IMG/VR virus record: IMGVR_UViG_3300050014_000138
Span: 1-61,287 of that record
Reading direction: 5' to 3' (one strand)
DNA from: a virus
Length of the DNA stretch: 61,287 nt
Part shown: one piece after another, positions 32,330 to 40,149 of the stretch
How positions within the stretch are numbered: position 1 is the stretch's first letter
Layout of the letters: the number at the start of each line of letters is the position of its first letter
The notes under the pieces: generated by a model
Told to the model about the DNA's origin: nothing
The model's database searches: none
What the model saw: only the letters and a program-made list of their open reading frames with translations
Translations under genes and position numbers: made by a program

Positions 32330-33073
32330 ATGAAAAAAGAAGTATTACAGACATTTATTCGCCGTTACACTTTAGGTGGAGAGATTAATAAAGTAAAGTG
32401 GAAATATAACGCTACTGACAAAACTTTGCATACTCGTGCTGCGATTGATAATCGTAGTTTTGTTGCAGATGTGATAATGAATGATTTTAGTGATCTAGGA
32501 GCAGAAGATGTTATAATTTGTATCGGTGATACTGGAAAAGTAAAATTAATGTTAACTCCTTTTGGGGAAGACGTTACATTAGCAATTAACAAAAGTGGTG
32601 ACAGAATTCTTGGATTTACTGTTTCAGATTCGGATTGTGAAAGTTATTGTACCGCTGCTGATCCAACATCTATAGATCCTATAGCAAAGAATTTACAGGA
32701 TGTCCCTGAATATCATGTTGTTATTCCACTCACCGAGGAGTTTTTAGATAAGTTTTTAAAAGCGAGATCTGCACTTCAGGATGTTGATTCTTTTTCGGTT
32801 GGAATGAATAAAAAGGGAATATTTGAAGTTGTAATGGGATATACTACCGCAAATTCTAATAGAATTAGAATAACTCCAGTTACAGAACCAGATAAAAACA
32901 AATTGGATGGAGCATTGGCGTTTCCAATTAAGAATTTAGTTGAAATTTTTAAAGTTAATTCAGATATTACTGGAGGAACATTGTCAATTAATAGTGCGGG
33001 TATTATTAGATTGTATTTTAAAAATGATAAATATACCTGTACATTTTATCAATTTTGTAATAAAAAAGCTTAA
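32330..33073 (+). CDS. 45: sliding clamp (T4 gp45-like)
   Basis: 247 aa (T4 gp45: 228). The order fits the T4-type clamp: an N-terminal helix/strand with a lysine patch (KVKWKYN), the AAIDNRSFVADVIMNDF strand pair, the VVIPLTEEFLDKFLKARSAL interdomain helix and FYQFCNK at the C-terminus, where the last residues of T4 gp45 family members form a strand. Trimeric clamps tether polymerase and, in T4, also activate late transcription. The location directly before the clamp-loader gene matches T4 order (45-44). Confidence 0.8.
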   Translation: MKKEVLQTFIRRYTLGGEINKVKWKYNATDKTLHTRAAIDNRSFVADVIMNDFSDLGAEDVIICIGDTGKVKLMLTPFGEDVTLAINKSGDRILGFTVSDSDCESYCTAADPTSIDPIAKNLQDVPEYHVVIPLTEEFLDKFLKARSALQDVDSFSVGMNKKGIFEVVMGYTTANSNRIRITPVTEPDKNKLDGALAFPIKNLVEIFKVNSDITGGTLSINSAGIIRLYFKNDKYTCTFYQFCNKKA

Positions 33074-33078
33074 AATAT

Positions 33079-33432
33079 ATGATAGCATTTACAAAAAGTT
33101 ATAAAACATCGGACGATAAAGTTTTTGGTGACATTAAACATGCACAATTACATGAATTGGAACTTGTAATTAAAAAACATCCAACATTTAAATTAAATGG
33201 AGCAACTGGTGAATTGCCCGAGACAGTTGTGGCTGGTATATTACTTGATTGCAAAGATGTTATTATGGATATTCTTACAACCACTGCTAATAGTAAACCA
33301 AAAGCAAGAGTTGTTAATGGTGGATCCAAGAAAAGACCATCTAAAACAGTTATAACAGATGCAAATACATCTGTACAGTCAATCACCAATGCAATGACTA
33401 CACCAAATAGTATTCCAACTACCGTTGTATAA
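33079..33432 (+). CDS. hypothetical protein between clamp and clamp-loader genes
   Basis: 117 aa. The first 75 residues look like a small helical domain (KSYKTSDDKVFGDIKHAQLHELELVIKKH; VVAGILLDCKDVIMDIL). The rest is a Lys/Ser/Thr-rich tail (KKRPSKTV). Not recognised; its position suggests a replication accessory role, by context only. Confidence 0.45.
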   Translation: MIAFTKSYKTSDDKVFGDIKHAQLHELELVIKKHPTFKLNGATGELPETVVAGILLDCKDVIMDILTTTANSKPKARVVNGGSKKRPSKTVITDANTSVQSITNAMTTPNSIPTTVV

Positions 33433-33438
33433 TTTATT

Positions 33439-34122
33439 ATGTTTAAAATTGAAATGGAAGAAAAAGAAACTCCGATTCAATCTACGCTTTGGGCGGAAAA
33501 ATACCGCCCAAATCAATTAGATGATTTTGTCGGAAATAGTGTAATAATGGAATCAATTAAATTGTGGATTGAAAAAAAAGACATACCACAAGTTTTTTTG
33601 TTTGGTTCTCCTGGATGTGGTAAAACGAGTCTGGCGAAAATCCTTATTAAACATATTCCTTGTGATGTATTGTTTCTTAATGCGTCCGATGAAAACTCAG
33701 TAGATATAATGCGAAATAAGGTTCAAGATTTCGCTATGACAATGGGAATGGAACCTTTAAAAATTATCATACTGGATGAATGTTTAGATGAAAATACTAT
33801 TATATGGGTATTACGAGATGGAAAAGAACAAGGAATCCCCATAAAAGATGTTAACTCGAATGATGATTTAGTTAAATCATTAAATATAGATCAGAATAGA
33901 ATAGAGTGGAGACCTTTTTATTTAATAAATCAAGGGGAGAAAGAAGTGTATGAAATTGAATTTAATAATGGAGAAGTTGTTATATGTACTGATACACATA
34001 AGTGGTATGTAAAAGATGATAATGATAAAATTATTCGTGTTAAAACGATTGATTTAATCCGTGGTAAATATAACTCTATTCTAACAACAGAAGAAAATCG
34101 GATGATTTCCGAATCTCAATGA
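33439..34122 (+). CDS. 44: clamp-loader ATPase gp44, N-extein plus N-terminal split intein
   Basis: 227 aa. Residues 1-114 are the gp44 AAA+ start: WAEKYRPNQLDDFVGN, Walker A GSPGCGKTS (about 56-64) and Walker B IIILDE (to E114). At C115 the sequence becomes an intein: C115-LDENTIIWV (block A) and VVICTDTHKWY (block B, TxxH), then it stops. The 113-residue N-intein matches naturally split inteins in length. The partner (39-aa C-intein plus C-extein) is 945 nt downstream, beyond an endonuclease gene. Splicing in trans would rebuild DE-CDR, i.e. the DExD ATPase motif, so the loader is presumably inactive until splicing occurs. Confidence 0.9.
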   Translation: MFKIEMEEKETPIQSTLWAEKYRPNQLDDFVGNSVIMESIKLWIEKKDIPQVFLFGSPGCGKTSLAKILIKHIPCDVLFLNASDENSVDIMRNKVQDFAMTMGMEPLKIIILDECLDENTIIWVLRDGKEQGIPIKDVNSNDDLVKSLNIDQNRIEWRPFYLINQGEKEVYEIEFNNGEVVICTDTHKWYVKDDNDKIIRVKTIDLIRGKYNSILTTEENRMISESQ

Positions 34123-34130
34123 TATTTATT
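34122..34130 (+). promoter_or_regulatory. ATATTTATA-type start-proximal motif
   Basis: ATATTTATT, then 3 nt, then the ATG of the endonuclease at 34134. It suggests the endonuclease has its own (late?) transcript, independent of the clamp-loader operon. Confidence 0.3.
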
Positions 34131-34133
34131 ATT

Positions 34134-35075
34134 ATGAATAATAAATCTAGATATCATAGACAATTTTTTTCGGATTGTGAGATACAATATTTGGTAGAAA
34201 AATATAGGGGTGGGGTTAAATGGAAATCGTTATGGAATGAAACAATATTTGATTCCGAATATAAATGGAGAAATGATATTATTAGACATATGGATAATTT
34301 GTCGTGTAATAAATTTTTTTATGAATTAGAATTTCCACTGTTTTGTAAACATTGTGGAATTAGATTGTTGGAAAGTTCATATTGTTATGGAGGTAAATGG
34401 AAAGGAGCAGATAAAGGATTTCATAAATATTGTCCTTTATGTGAGTCTAAATGTGTTTGGAAATCTATAATAAAATCTTCACAGGAATGTGAAAATATAT
34501 CTAATGGATTAAAAAAATGGGCTAAAACATCCGAAGGTAAAAATTATTATAAATTAAGAGGTAACGCAAATAGTCAATTTATGAAAGATTTTTCCCTCAG
34601 TGTTAATGGAAAAAAAATTAAAAAACAAGCATCCAAAAAACAATCCATCACAATGCGAGAAAAAATTAAAAACGGAGAATTTACTCCTAATATAACTAAT
34701 TCGTGGACACATTGGGATGCAAAAATAAAAATTGATGGTAAAATAAAAAAATTCAGAAGTTCGTGGGAAGCTTGTTTTTATATATGCAATTCTAATTTAA
34801 AATATGAAATGTTAAGAATTCCATATGGTGATAAAATTTATATTGCGGATTTTTATGATGAAAAAAATAGAATTTTATACGAATTGAAACCAAGAGCATC
34901 ATATAATACACAAATAAAAAAAATAACCGAAATTATAGAATATTGTAAAGAAAATGGAATAATATTTAAATGGATTAATGAAAATAACATTTTGAAATAT
35001 ATTGATTCTTCCAAAATTAACGGATATAATAGGAAACAGTATAATAAGATGATGCGAGGATTAAAATATGTATGA
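34134..35075 (+). CDS. homing endonuclease inside split-intein clamp-loader locus (Vsr-like PD-(D/E)XK)
   Basis: 313 aa; a start 15 nt earlier (ATG overlapping the upstream TGA) is possible. The N-terminal region carries a Cys4 zinc finger (CKHCG...CPLCESKC) after an RYHRQFFSDCEIQYL segment. The C-terminal nuclease core is SSWEACFYI, then YIADFYDEKNRILYELKPRA: D..(about 12)..E-x-K with a preceding acidic helix, the PD-(D/E)XK/Vsr-like layout described for endonucleases in fractured split-intein loci. It is free-standing, not fused to the intein, and would home into intein-less gp44 alleles at the Walker B codons. Confidence 0.75.
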   Translation: MNNKSRYHRQFFSDCEIQYLVEKYRGGVKWKSLWNETIFDSEYKWRNDIIRHMDNLSCNKFFYELEFPLFCKHCGIRLLESSYCYGGKWKGADKGFHKYCPLCESKCVWKSIIKSSQECENISNGLKKWAKTSEGKNYYKLRGNANSQFMKDFSLSVNGKKIKKQASKKQSITMREKIKNGEFTPNITNSWTHWDAKIKIDGKIKKFRSSWEACFYICNSNLKYEMLRIPYGDKIYIADFYDEKNRILYELKPRASYNTQIKKITEIIEYCKENGIIFKWINENNILKYIDSSKINGYNRKQYNKMMRGLKYV

Positions 35076-35799
35076 ATTAAAAATAAAATCTATTAAAAAA
35101 TCTGGAATTAGGAAAACGTTGGATATATCGGTAGATGGAACTCATAATTTTTTTATTGGTAAGTCTAAAATATTAACATCTAATTGTGATCGTCTCACAC
35201 CCGAAGCACAATGTTGTATGCGTAATCTTACTGAAACATATTCACAATCAACGAGGTTTATTTTAACCGCAAATTATCAAGAGAAAATAATACCTGCAAT
35301 TAAATCAAGGTTTCAAAGTTTTGAGATTAAACCTCCTTCTAAAGCTGAAGTGATGAAACATCTGGTTAAAGTATTAAATAAGGAAAATATTAAATATAAA
35401 CCAGAAGATGTGGCATTCATTGTATCATCATATTTCCCTGATATGAGAAAAATAATTAATTTTTCTCAACAATCATCTATCAATGGTGAATTGAAGATTG
35501 CCAAAGCTAATTCAGCAGATCATGATTTTAAGACGAAATTGATTGAATTACTTAAAACTCCTAGTAAAGCGGGTATATTCACCGAGATTAGACAACTTGT
35601 TGCTGATGCATCGTTTTCTAATTATGAAGAAGTATATAAATATCTTTTCGATCATGTTAATGAATATGCCCCAAATAAAGCACCCGAAGTCATTTTACAT
35701 CTTGCAGACGCAGTATATCAATCTGCTCTTGTATTTGAACGTGAAATTACATTTGTAGCAGCAATGCACAAGTTATTAACGGTATTGAATAGTAAATAA
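35068..35799 (+). CDS. 44: C-terminal split intein plus clamp-loader gp44 C-extein
   Basis: 243 aa. Residues 1-39 are a C-intein: LKIKSIKKSGIRKTLDISVD, then THNFFIGKSKILTSN (blocks F and G) ending in N39, followed by C40 as the +1 nucleophile. From C40 on it is gp44: CDRLTPEAQCCMRNLTETYSQSTRFILTANY (sensor 1 TAN; SRFQSFEI around sensor/arginine-finger region). N-extein (114) plus C-extein (204) gives 318 aa, matching the 319 aa of T4 gp44. The penultimate intein residue is Ser rather than the common His. It overlaps the endonuclease gene by 8 nt. Confidence 0.9.
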   Translation: MYELKIKSIKKSGIRKTLDISVDGTHNFFIGKSKILTSNCDRLTPEAQCCMRNLTETYSQSTRFILTANYQEKIIPAIKSRFQSFEIKPPSKAEVMKHLVKVLNKENIKYKPEDVAFIVSSYFPDMRKIINFSQQSSINGELKIAKANSADHDFKTKLIELLKTPSKAGIFTEIRQLVADASFSNYEEVYKYLFDHVNEYAPNKAPEVILHLADAVYQSALVFEREITFVAAMHKLLTVLNSK

Positions 35800-35800
35800 T

Positions 35801-36013
35801 ATGAAATGTATAAAATGTGGGAAAGAACCAAGTTGGTGGCAACCTCAGTGGATTAGAGTATGTGATTGTTCTCAAGGAGTTGCAACATCCGAATTAGATG
35901 AAATTCAATTCGATGAGTTAAGTGACGAAGATTATATCATGATATCAGATATAAGTAAAAAATCTTCATTGAAAGTTTCACTTGCAACTCTCAAAAAATT
36001 TATAAAAAGTTGA
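35801..36013 (+). CDS. small zinc-ribbon-like protein
   Basis: 70 aa. MKCIKCGKEPSWWQPQWIRVCDCSQG gives a CxxC...CxC zinc site. The middle is acidic (DEIQFDELSDEDY) and the C-terminus Lys-rich. It begins 1 nt after the gp44 stop, so it is part of the replication unit. Function unknown. Confidence 0.5.
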   Translation: MKCIKCGKEPSWWQPQWIRVCDCSQGVATSELDEIQFDELSDEDYIMISDISKKSSLKVSLATLKKFIKS

Positions 36014-36037
36014 CCTTTAGAATAAAACTGATATAAT
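36010..36037 (+). promoter_or_regulatory. sigma70-like promoter, extended -35 type
   Basis: TTGACC (36010-36015) inside TATAAAAAGTTGACC, a 16-nt spacer, and TATAAT (36032-36037). The -35 overlaps the stop codon of the zinc-ribbon gene. The leader to ATG 36061 has AGGAAA at 36050-36055. Confidence 0.7.
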
Positions 36038-36060
36038 GATAATAAGAATAGGAAATATAT

Positions 36061-36291
36061 ATGACACAACAACAAATTTTAAATGAAACAGTTAGAGAAT
36101 TCGGTCGTAAAGAATGGTTTAGAGATGCGACCGTTTATGATAAACATCCAGACAGTGGAGAAGCTACATTGGAATTTAAAGTTAATTATGTTCCATTGTT
36201 TGAGCGAACCGAAGTGAAAACATTCTGCTTACGGTTTGGATTGGCAGATAGGTTCCTCGTAGTTGATCGCAATGGAAAACCCGCACAATAA
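36061..36291 (+). CDS. hypothetical protein
   Basis: 76 aa. A helix (QILNETVREFGRKEWF) is followed by beta strands (TLEFKVNYVPLFE; TFCLRFGLADRFLVVDRNG). It has a strong promoter and a Shine-Dalgarno, so it is probably abundantly made early. Not recognised. Confidence 0.5.
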   Translation: MTQQQILNETVREFGRKEWFRDATVYDKHPDSGEATLEFKVNYVPLFERTEVKTFCLRFGLADRFLVVDRNGKPAQ

Positions 36292-36332
36292 TAAAGTATA
36301 TTCTATTGCATATGACCAATATGTATGGGTAT

Positions 36333-37094
36333 ATGAAATACAAAATATACAAATTACAAAATAAGATAAATGGAAAAATTTATATTGGTAAAACTAAACG
36401 ATCTATTGTAGCGAGGATGAAGGATCATAGAAATAGTAAATGTTGTATTTATCTTTATAATGCGTTGAAAAAATATGGAGAAGATGGATTCGATATAAAC
36501 ATTATTTACGAGACTGATAATGAGGATGATATATGTCGAAAAGAAAAAGAATATATTTTACAATATAATTCATTAGTTCCGAATGGATATAATTTAGTAT
36601 TGGATACAGATCAAGGACGAACATTTCATAGTTCTACCAAACAATTAATGAGTAATAATACTCAAGGTGGTTGTAAAACTGTTAAAATATGGTCTAAGTA
36701 TATTGGTGTTAGATCTCGTAAAAATAGCAAATTATATTCTGTTAGAGTTACTAAAAATCAAAAAACATACTTCCATTATTATACTAACGAGTTAGATGCG
36801 GCGAAGGCATATGATAAAGTTGTTTTGTATTTATATGGATTAAATGCTAAATTAAATTTTCCAGAGAAGTTTGAAATATATAAAACTATTAATTTAAAAG
36901 AATTTTTTTGTGAATTTTGTAAAAAACATACAAAAACATCGAAATATATAGGTGTATCTAAAATGTCTTATTATGAAAATTCTCCTTGGAGAGCATATGT
37001 TTATAAAGATAAAAAACAAATAAATTTAGGAATATATAAAACAGAAAAAGAGGCTTATGACGCAAGAAAAAAATATAATGATAAAATCAAATAA
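36333..37094 (+). CDS. GIY-YIG homing endonuclease with two AP2-type DNA-binding domains
   Basis: 253 aa from ATG at 36333, just before the domain; in-frame starts 21-27 nt earlier exist. The nuclease is YKIYKLQNKINGKIYIGKT (GIY-YIG as KIY-YIG) with R at RSIVARMKDH and a catalytic-type E (EKEYILQYN). Residues about 120-175 (SKYIGVRSRKNSKLYSVRV...AKAYDKVVLYLYGLNAKLNFP) and 200-250 (SKYIGVSKMSYYENSPWRAYVY...LGIYKTEKEAYDAR) are two AP2/ERF-like domains. It probably recognises a site in a neighbouring gene. It overlaps the start of the next gene by 17 nt. Confidence 0.8.
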   Translation: MKYKIYKLQNKINGKIYIGKTKRSIVARMKDHRNSKCCIYLYNALKKYGEDGFDINIIYETDNEDDICRKEKEYILQYNSLVPNGYNLVLDTDQGRTFHSSTKQLMSNNTQGGCKTVKIWSKYIGVRSRKNSKLYSVRVTKNQKTYFHYYTNELDAAKAYDKVVLYLYGLNAKLNFPEKFEIYKTINLKEFFCEFCKKHTKTSKYIGVSKMSYYENSPWRAYVYKDKKQINLGIYKTEKEAYDARKKYNDKIK

Positions 37095-37629
37095 AAATGT
37101 GTTGGAAAAAACAAAAACATATTTGTGCGGAGCAATGCAATATAAAAATGGAGAAGAGTGGAGAAATATAATAACGAAACAATTAAATAAAGTTGGAATA
37201 ATAGTTTTTAATCCATATGATAAGCCGTTTTTAAAAGATATCCAGGAAGGAGATGTTACACGACATAATTTATTGAATCTGATGGATAAAGAAGAATATG
37301 ACGAGGTAGAAATTAAAATGCGAGAAATACGATATTATGATTTAAACCTTGTAGATAGATCCGATTTCATTATTGCGAATATAAATCCATCTGTTCCAAC
37401 GTTTGGATCTATAGAAGAATTGACAACTGCCGTGAGAATGAAGAAACCAATATTTTTATCAATAGAAGGATCAAAACGAAAATGTCCTCTATGGTTAATG
37501 GGAATGATACCACATAAATATATCTATGATAATATGGATGATATGATGGAAATGATAATGAAAATTAATAGTGGAGAACAAAAAATAGACTCTAATAGAT
37601 GGAGACTATTAAAAAAACAATATCGATAA
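37078..37629 (+). CDS. nucleoside 2-deoxyribosyltransferase-like protein
   Basis: 183 aa from ATG at 37078. KTYLCGAMQYKNGEEWRNII at the N-terminus, FNPYDKP, YDLNLVDRSDFIIANIN, then PTFGSIEELTTAVRMKKPIFL: the 'vYlagp', 'D...i..aD.via.l' and 'Gt..Ei..A....kPv' order of the nucleoside 2-deoxyribosyltransferase fold, with the conserved Glu of GSIEE as candidate nucleophile. It could salvage or swap bases on deoxynucleosides, or hydrolyse a dNMP. Its 5' end is overlapped by the GIY-YIG gene. Confidence 0.65.
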   Translation: MIKSNKNVLEKTKTYLCGAMQYKNGEEWRNIITKQLNKVGIIVFNPYDKPFLKDIQEGDVTRHNLLNLMDKEEYDEVEIKMREIRYYDLNLVDRSDFIIANINPSVPTFGSIEELTTAVRMKKPIFLSIEGSKRKCPLWLMGMIPHKYIYDNMDDMMEMIMKINSGEQKIDSNRWRLLKKQYR

Positions 37630-37654
37630 ACGATACAAACGAAAACTATAAATT

Positions 37655-37927
37655 ATGCCATATATACAACCAGACCATAGAGTAAGATTTGATGTTCCCA
37701 TTGCCGATGTTATAAAAGAACTAACGGACGGCGGGGCAGAAGCAATTAATGTTGGAGAATTAAATTATGTTATGTCCTCTATTATATGGGGAATATTTGA
37801 TAAAAAACCATCATATACCCTTGGCAATAATCTAATTGGAGTTTTAGAATGTGTTAAACAAGAATTTGTAAGACGCAGACTAAATGATTACGAAAATACA
37901 AAAATAGTAGAAAATGGTGATTTATGA
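37655..37927 (+). CDS. conserved DUF6899-like protein
   Basis: 90 aa. MPYIQPDHRVRFD, GELNYVMSSIIW, YTLGNNLIGVLECVKQEFVRRRLNDYENTKIVENGDL. This compact pattern (PYI.pe.R, GeLNY, N...GvLe.v..EfyrR...pyE..K...NGD) is widespread in phages and bacteria but functionally unknown. Its stop overlaps the next start (ATGA). Confidence 0.65.
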   Translation: MPYIQPDHRVRFDVPIADVIKELTDGGAEAINVGELNYVMSSIIWGIFDKKPSYTLGNNLIGVLECVKQEFVRRRLNDYENTKIVENGDL

Positions 37928-38073
37928 ATGATTTTACAATAAGTTTTCCAGGTAAAAGTGCTATTATATATTCCCATCTTCAACTATTAGAATTTGGTTT
38001 TAATATAAAATTTAGTGTATCAACATACGATAATGATGATGTTTGGATAGATACTATTATATCTGTAATTTGA
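37924..38073 (+). CDS. very small protein
   Basis: 49 aa from ATG at 37924, overlapping the upstream stop, to TGA at 38071-38073. Mostly beta-type residues (FTISFPGKSAIIYSHLQLLEFGFNIKFSVS). Its support is the ATGA coupling and the otherwise empty interval. No function known. Confidence 0.4.
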   Translation: MNDFTISFPGKSAIIYSHLQLLEFGFNIKFSVSTYDNDDVWIDTIISVI

Positions 38074-38095
38074 TGTGGTATGATAGTTATTCAAT

Positions 38096-39196
38096 ATGAT
38101 TGACAATAAGTTAATATCATCTGTAATTACAGTTATCCCAACTTTACCAATTCGTGGTCTATATTATATTGGGCAGTATGGTACTAGCGGATATGCTTCA
38201 GCGGCAAGAGGATATCTATATCATTATTTTACAAACGGGATCCCAATAACTTGGGATCCTTTATATTTTGATAATTCAAAATTGAGTGATGAAGACGTAT
38301 ATGATGTAGTTATTAAATCATTAATAAATAAACCATTACCAAATTGTGATATGGTTATAATGCATAGCACTCCTGATTTATGGCCAAAGTTTTGGAATGA
38401 TAAACGCAATATATTAAACAATAAAGTTGTTAATGGGTATTGTACTTGGGAAACAAATAGATTACCAGTTGATTGGGTAAAATGTATAAATGGATATGTT
38501 AATGAAGTATGGTGTCCATCAACATACAATGAAACTACATTTAAAGAATCTGGAGTAACTAAACCAATACGAGTGGTTCCACATATATTTCTTCCTCATA
38601 AACTACCGAATCGTAAAATGATTAAGATAACCAGTTTTTCAAACGAAGAACTGTTGAAAGACAATAATAGATTTACATTTTATTCCATTGGAGAAATGAA
38701 CGCTCGGAAGGGAATTGATGATACTATTAAATCATTCTGTACCGCATTCAAAGAATCTGATCCAGTACGACTAATTCTTAAAGTTCATTATAAAGATTAT
38801 TCTTATAAAAATAAGAAAAAGTGTGAAGATATGGTTTCTGATATAATTAAAGAATTTCCTTCTCATGCACCAATTATTTGTTTATTTGATAATATGACAA
38901 ACAATGAAATGCTTGCATTACATTCTATTGGAGATTGTTATGTGAGTTTAACTAAATCAGAAGGATTTGGGTTAACTATATTTGATGCATTTAATTATAA
39001 TAAAAAAATTATTTGTACTGGATATGGTGGACATATGGATTTTCTTGGTAATAGTTATTCAGGACTTATTGATTATAAAATTGGTTCAGTTAATGGAATG
39101 AGTTCTTTTTCGTCCAATTATACCGAAGACCAATCATGGGCATATCCAAACTTGGATCATGCAGTTGAATTAATGAGAAGAGAAGTCAATATATGA
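38096..39196 (+). CDS. GT4-like glycosyltransferase
   Basis: 366 aa, GT-B fold. An early GTSGYASAARGYLYHYF segment contacts the acceptor in related enzymes. The donor domain has FTFYSIGEMNARKGIDDTIKSF and VSLTKSEGFGLTIFDAFNYNKKIICTGYGGHMDFL (EGFGL...E replaced by D). It resembles the 19115 enzyme of the first island in the GGHMDFL/SGHLDFL ending. It opens the second glycan island. Confidence 0.75.
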   Translation: MIDNKLISSVITVIPTLPIRGLYYIGQYGTSGYASAARGYLYHYFTNGIPITWDPLYFDNSKLSDEDVYDVVIKSLINKPLPNCDMVIMHSTPDLWPKFWNDKRNILNNKVVNGYCTWETNRLPVDWVKCINGYVNEVWCPSTYNETTFKESGVTKPIRVVPHIFLPHKLPNRKMIKITSFSNEELLKDNNRFTFYSIGEMNARKGIDDTIKSFCTAFKESDPVRLILKVHYKDYSYKNKKKCEDMVSDIIKEFPSHAPIICLFDNMTNNEMLALHSIGDCYVSLTKSEGFGLTIFDAFNYNKKIICTGYGGHMDFLGNSYSGLIDYKIGSVNGMSSFSSNYTEDQSWAYPNLDHAVELMRREVNI

Positions 39197-39906
39197 ATTA
39201 TCCAAAATCTTTAGCAATAGAAACTTCAACAGTTTGTAATTTAAAATGTATAATGTGTACTCATTCCGCAGTAAATTTTGGAAGACCTAAGATTTTTTTA
39301 CCTAATGATATAATTGATAAGTTAATTCCATATATTGAACATGCTGAAAGTTTACAGTTACATGGAATTGGTGAACCGTTGTTGAGTCCATCTTTTTGGA
39401 AAGTTTTATCTCACGTATCAAAAGACTGTTGGGCAACCGTTAATTCTAATTTTGTAAATGTAACAACGGATCAAATGGAAAATTTAGCAACATCGAATTT
39501 AAAAAATATATCAGTATCTATAGATTCTCCAAATCGTGATACATATTATATAATACGAGGTGCTGATTTGGATAAGGTTATTGAGAATATTAAAAAAATG
39601 ATATCAATTATTAAAAAAACCGAATCCAAATTGTTTGTTGTATTAAATATGACAATAATGAAAGAAAATATTGACCAAATAAATGAAACATTGGATTTAT
39701 GTAAAAAATTAGAATGTTTCAGAGTCGATACTTGGCCAATGAATAATTGGGATTCTATAGAGTTAGATAGAGATATTAGAAATTTTAAATTTTCGTATAA
39801 TGATCAAAAACCAGCATCTTTTAAAGAATTGTATAATAGTAAAATACAAGAGTCAGTTGATTATTCCAAACTTATAAATATGAATTTTACTTATAATTTT
39901 ATTTAA
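39193..39906 (+). CDS. radical SAM enzyme, core domain (separated from its SPASM domain)
   Basis: 237 aa. C15-NLK-C19-IM-C22 is the CxxxCxxC motif that binds the SAM-reducing 4Fe-4S cluster. HGIGEPLLSP is the GE motif, SVSIDSPNRDTYYIIRG the ribose/SAM region, all in the SPASM-type subfamily order. The frame ends shortly after residue 230, and the next gene holds the missing SPASM domain. Deleting one copy of an imperfect 29-nt repeat at the junction (39880-39908) would fuse the two in frame. Such enzymes modify peptides or sugars; the target here is unknown. Confidence 0.75.
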   Translation: MNYPKSLAIETSTVCNLKCIMCTHSAVNFGRPKIFLPNDIIDKLIPYIEHAESLQLHGIGEPLLSPSFWKVLSHVSKDCWATVNSNFVNVTTDQMENLATSNLKNISVSIDSPNRDTYYIIRGADLDKVIENIKKMISIIKKTESKLFVVLNMTIMKENIDQINETLDLCKKLECFRVDTWPMNNWDSIELDRDIRNFKFSYNDQKPASFKELYNSKIQESVDYSKLINMNFTYNFI

Positions 39907-39937
39907 ATATGAATTTAACTGTTAAAGACTGTAAACA
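39880..39937 (+). repeat. imperfect 29-nt tandem duplication at radical SAM/SPASM junction
   Basis: ATGAATTTTACTTATAA (from 39880) and ATGAATTTAACTGTTAA (from 39909) are offset by 29 nt, a length that is not a multiple of three. Upstream flanks also match (ATAAAT/TTAAAT). The offset shifts frame and supplies the ATG of the SPASM open frame. Removing 29 nt gives one 308-aa protein. Confidence 0.5.
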
Positions 39938-40148
39938 TCCTTGGGAAAATTTACAAATATTATCAAATGGAGAAGTTCGAGTATGTTGTTGGGCGAATTA
40001 TCCTATAGGAAATTTAAATACATCTACTATGGATGAAATTTGGAATGGGAGTTTATTAACTAAAATTAGAGAGTTAGTTAGTAAAGGTGAAACACATTCT
40101 ATGTGTAAAAACGCTGCATGTCCATATATTCAAAAATATAAAAAATAA
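39909..40148 (+). CDS. stand-alone SPASM domain (radical SAM C-terminal half)
   Basis: 79 aa. C8, then C26-C27 in GEVRVCCWANYPIGNL, then C66 and C71 (MCKNAACPYI). CxxPW...i..nG.v..CCw....iGNl.......iWng..l...R is the SPASM/auxiliary Fe-S signature. It is normally fused behind a radical SAM core, which here ends 2 nt upstream in another frame. It could still act in trans, or the locus may be recently broken. Confidence 0.7.
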   Translation: MNLTVKDCKHPWENLQILSNGEVRVCCWANYPIGNLNTSTMDEIWNGSLLTKIRELVSKGETHSMCKNAACPYIQKYKK

Positions 40149-40149
40149 T

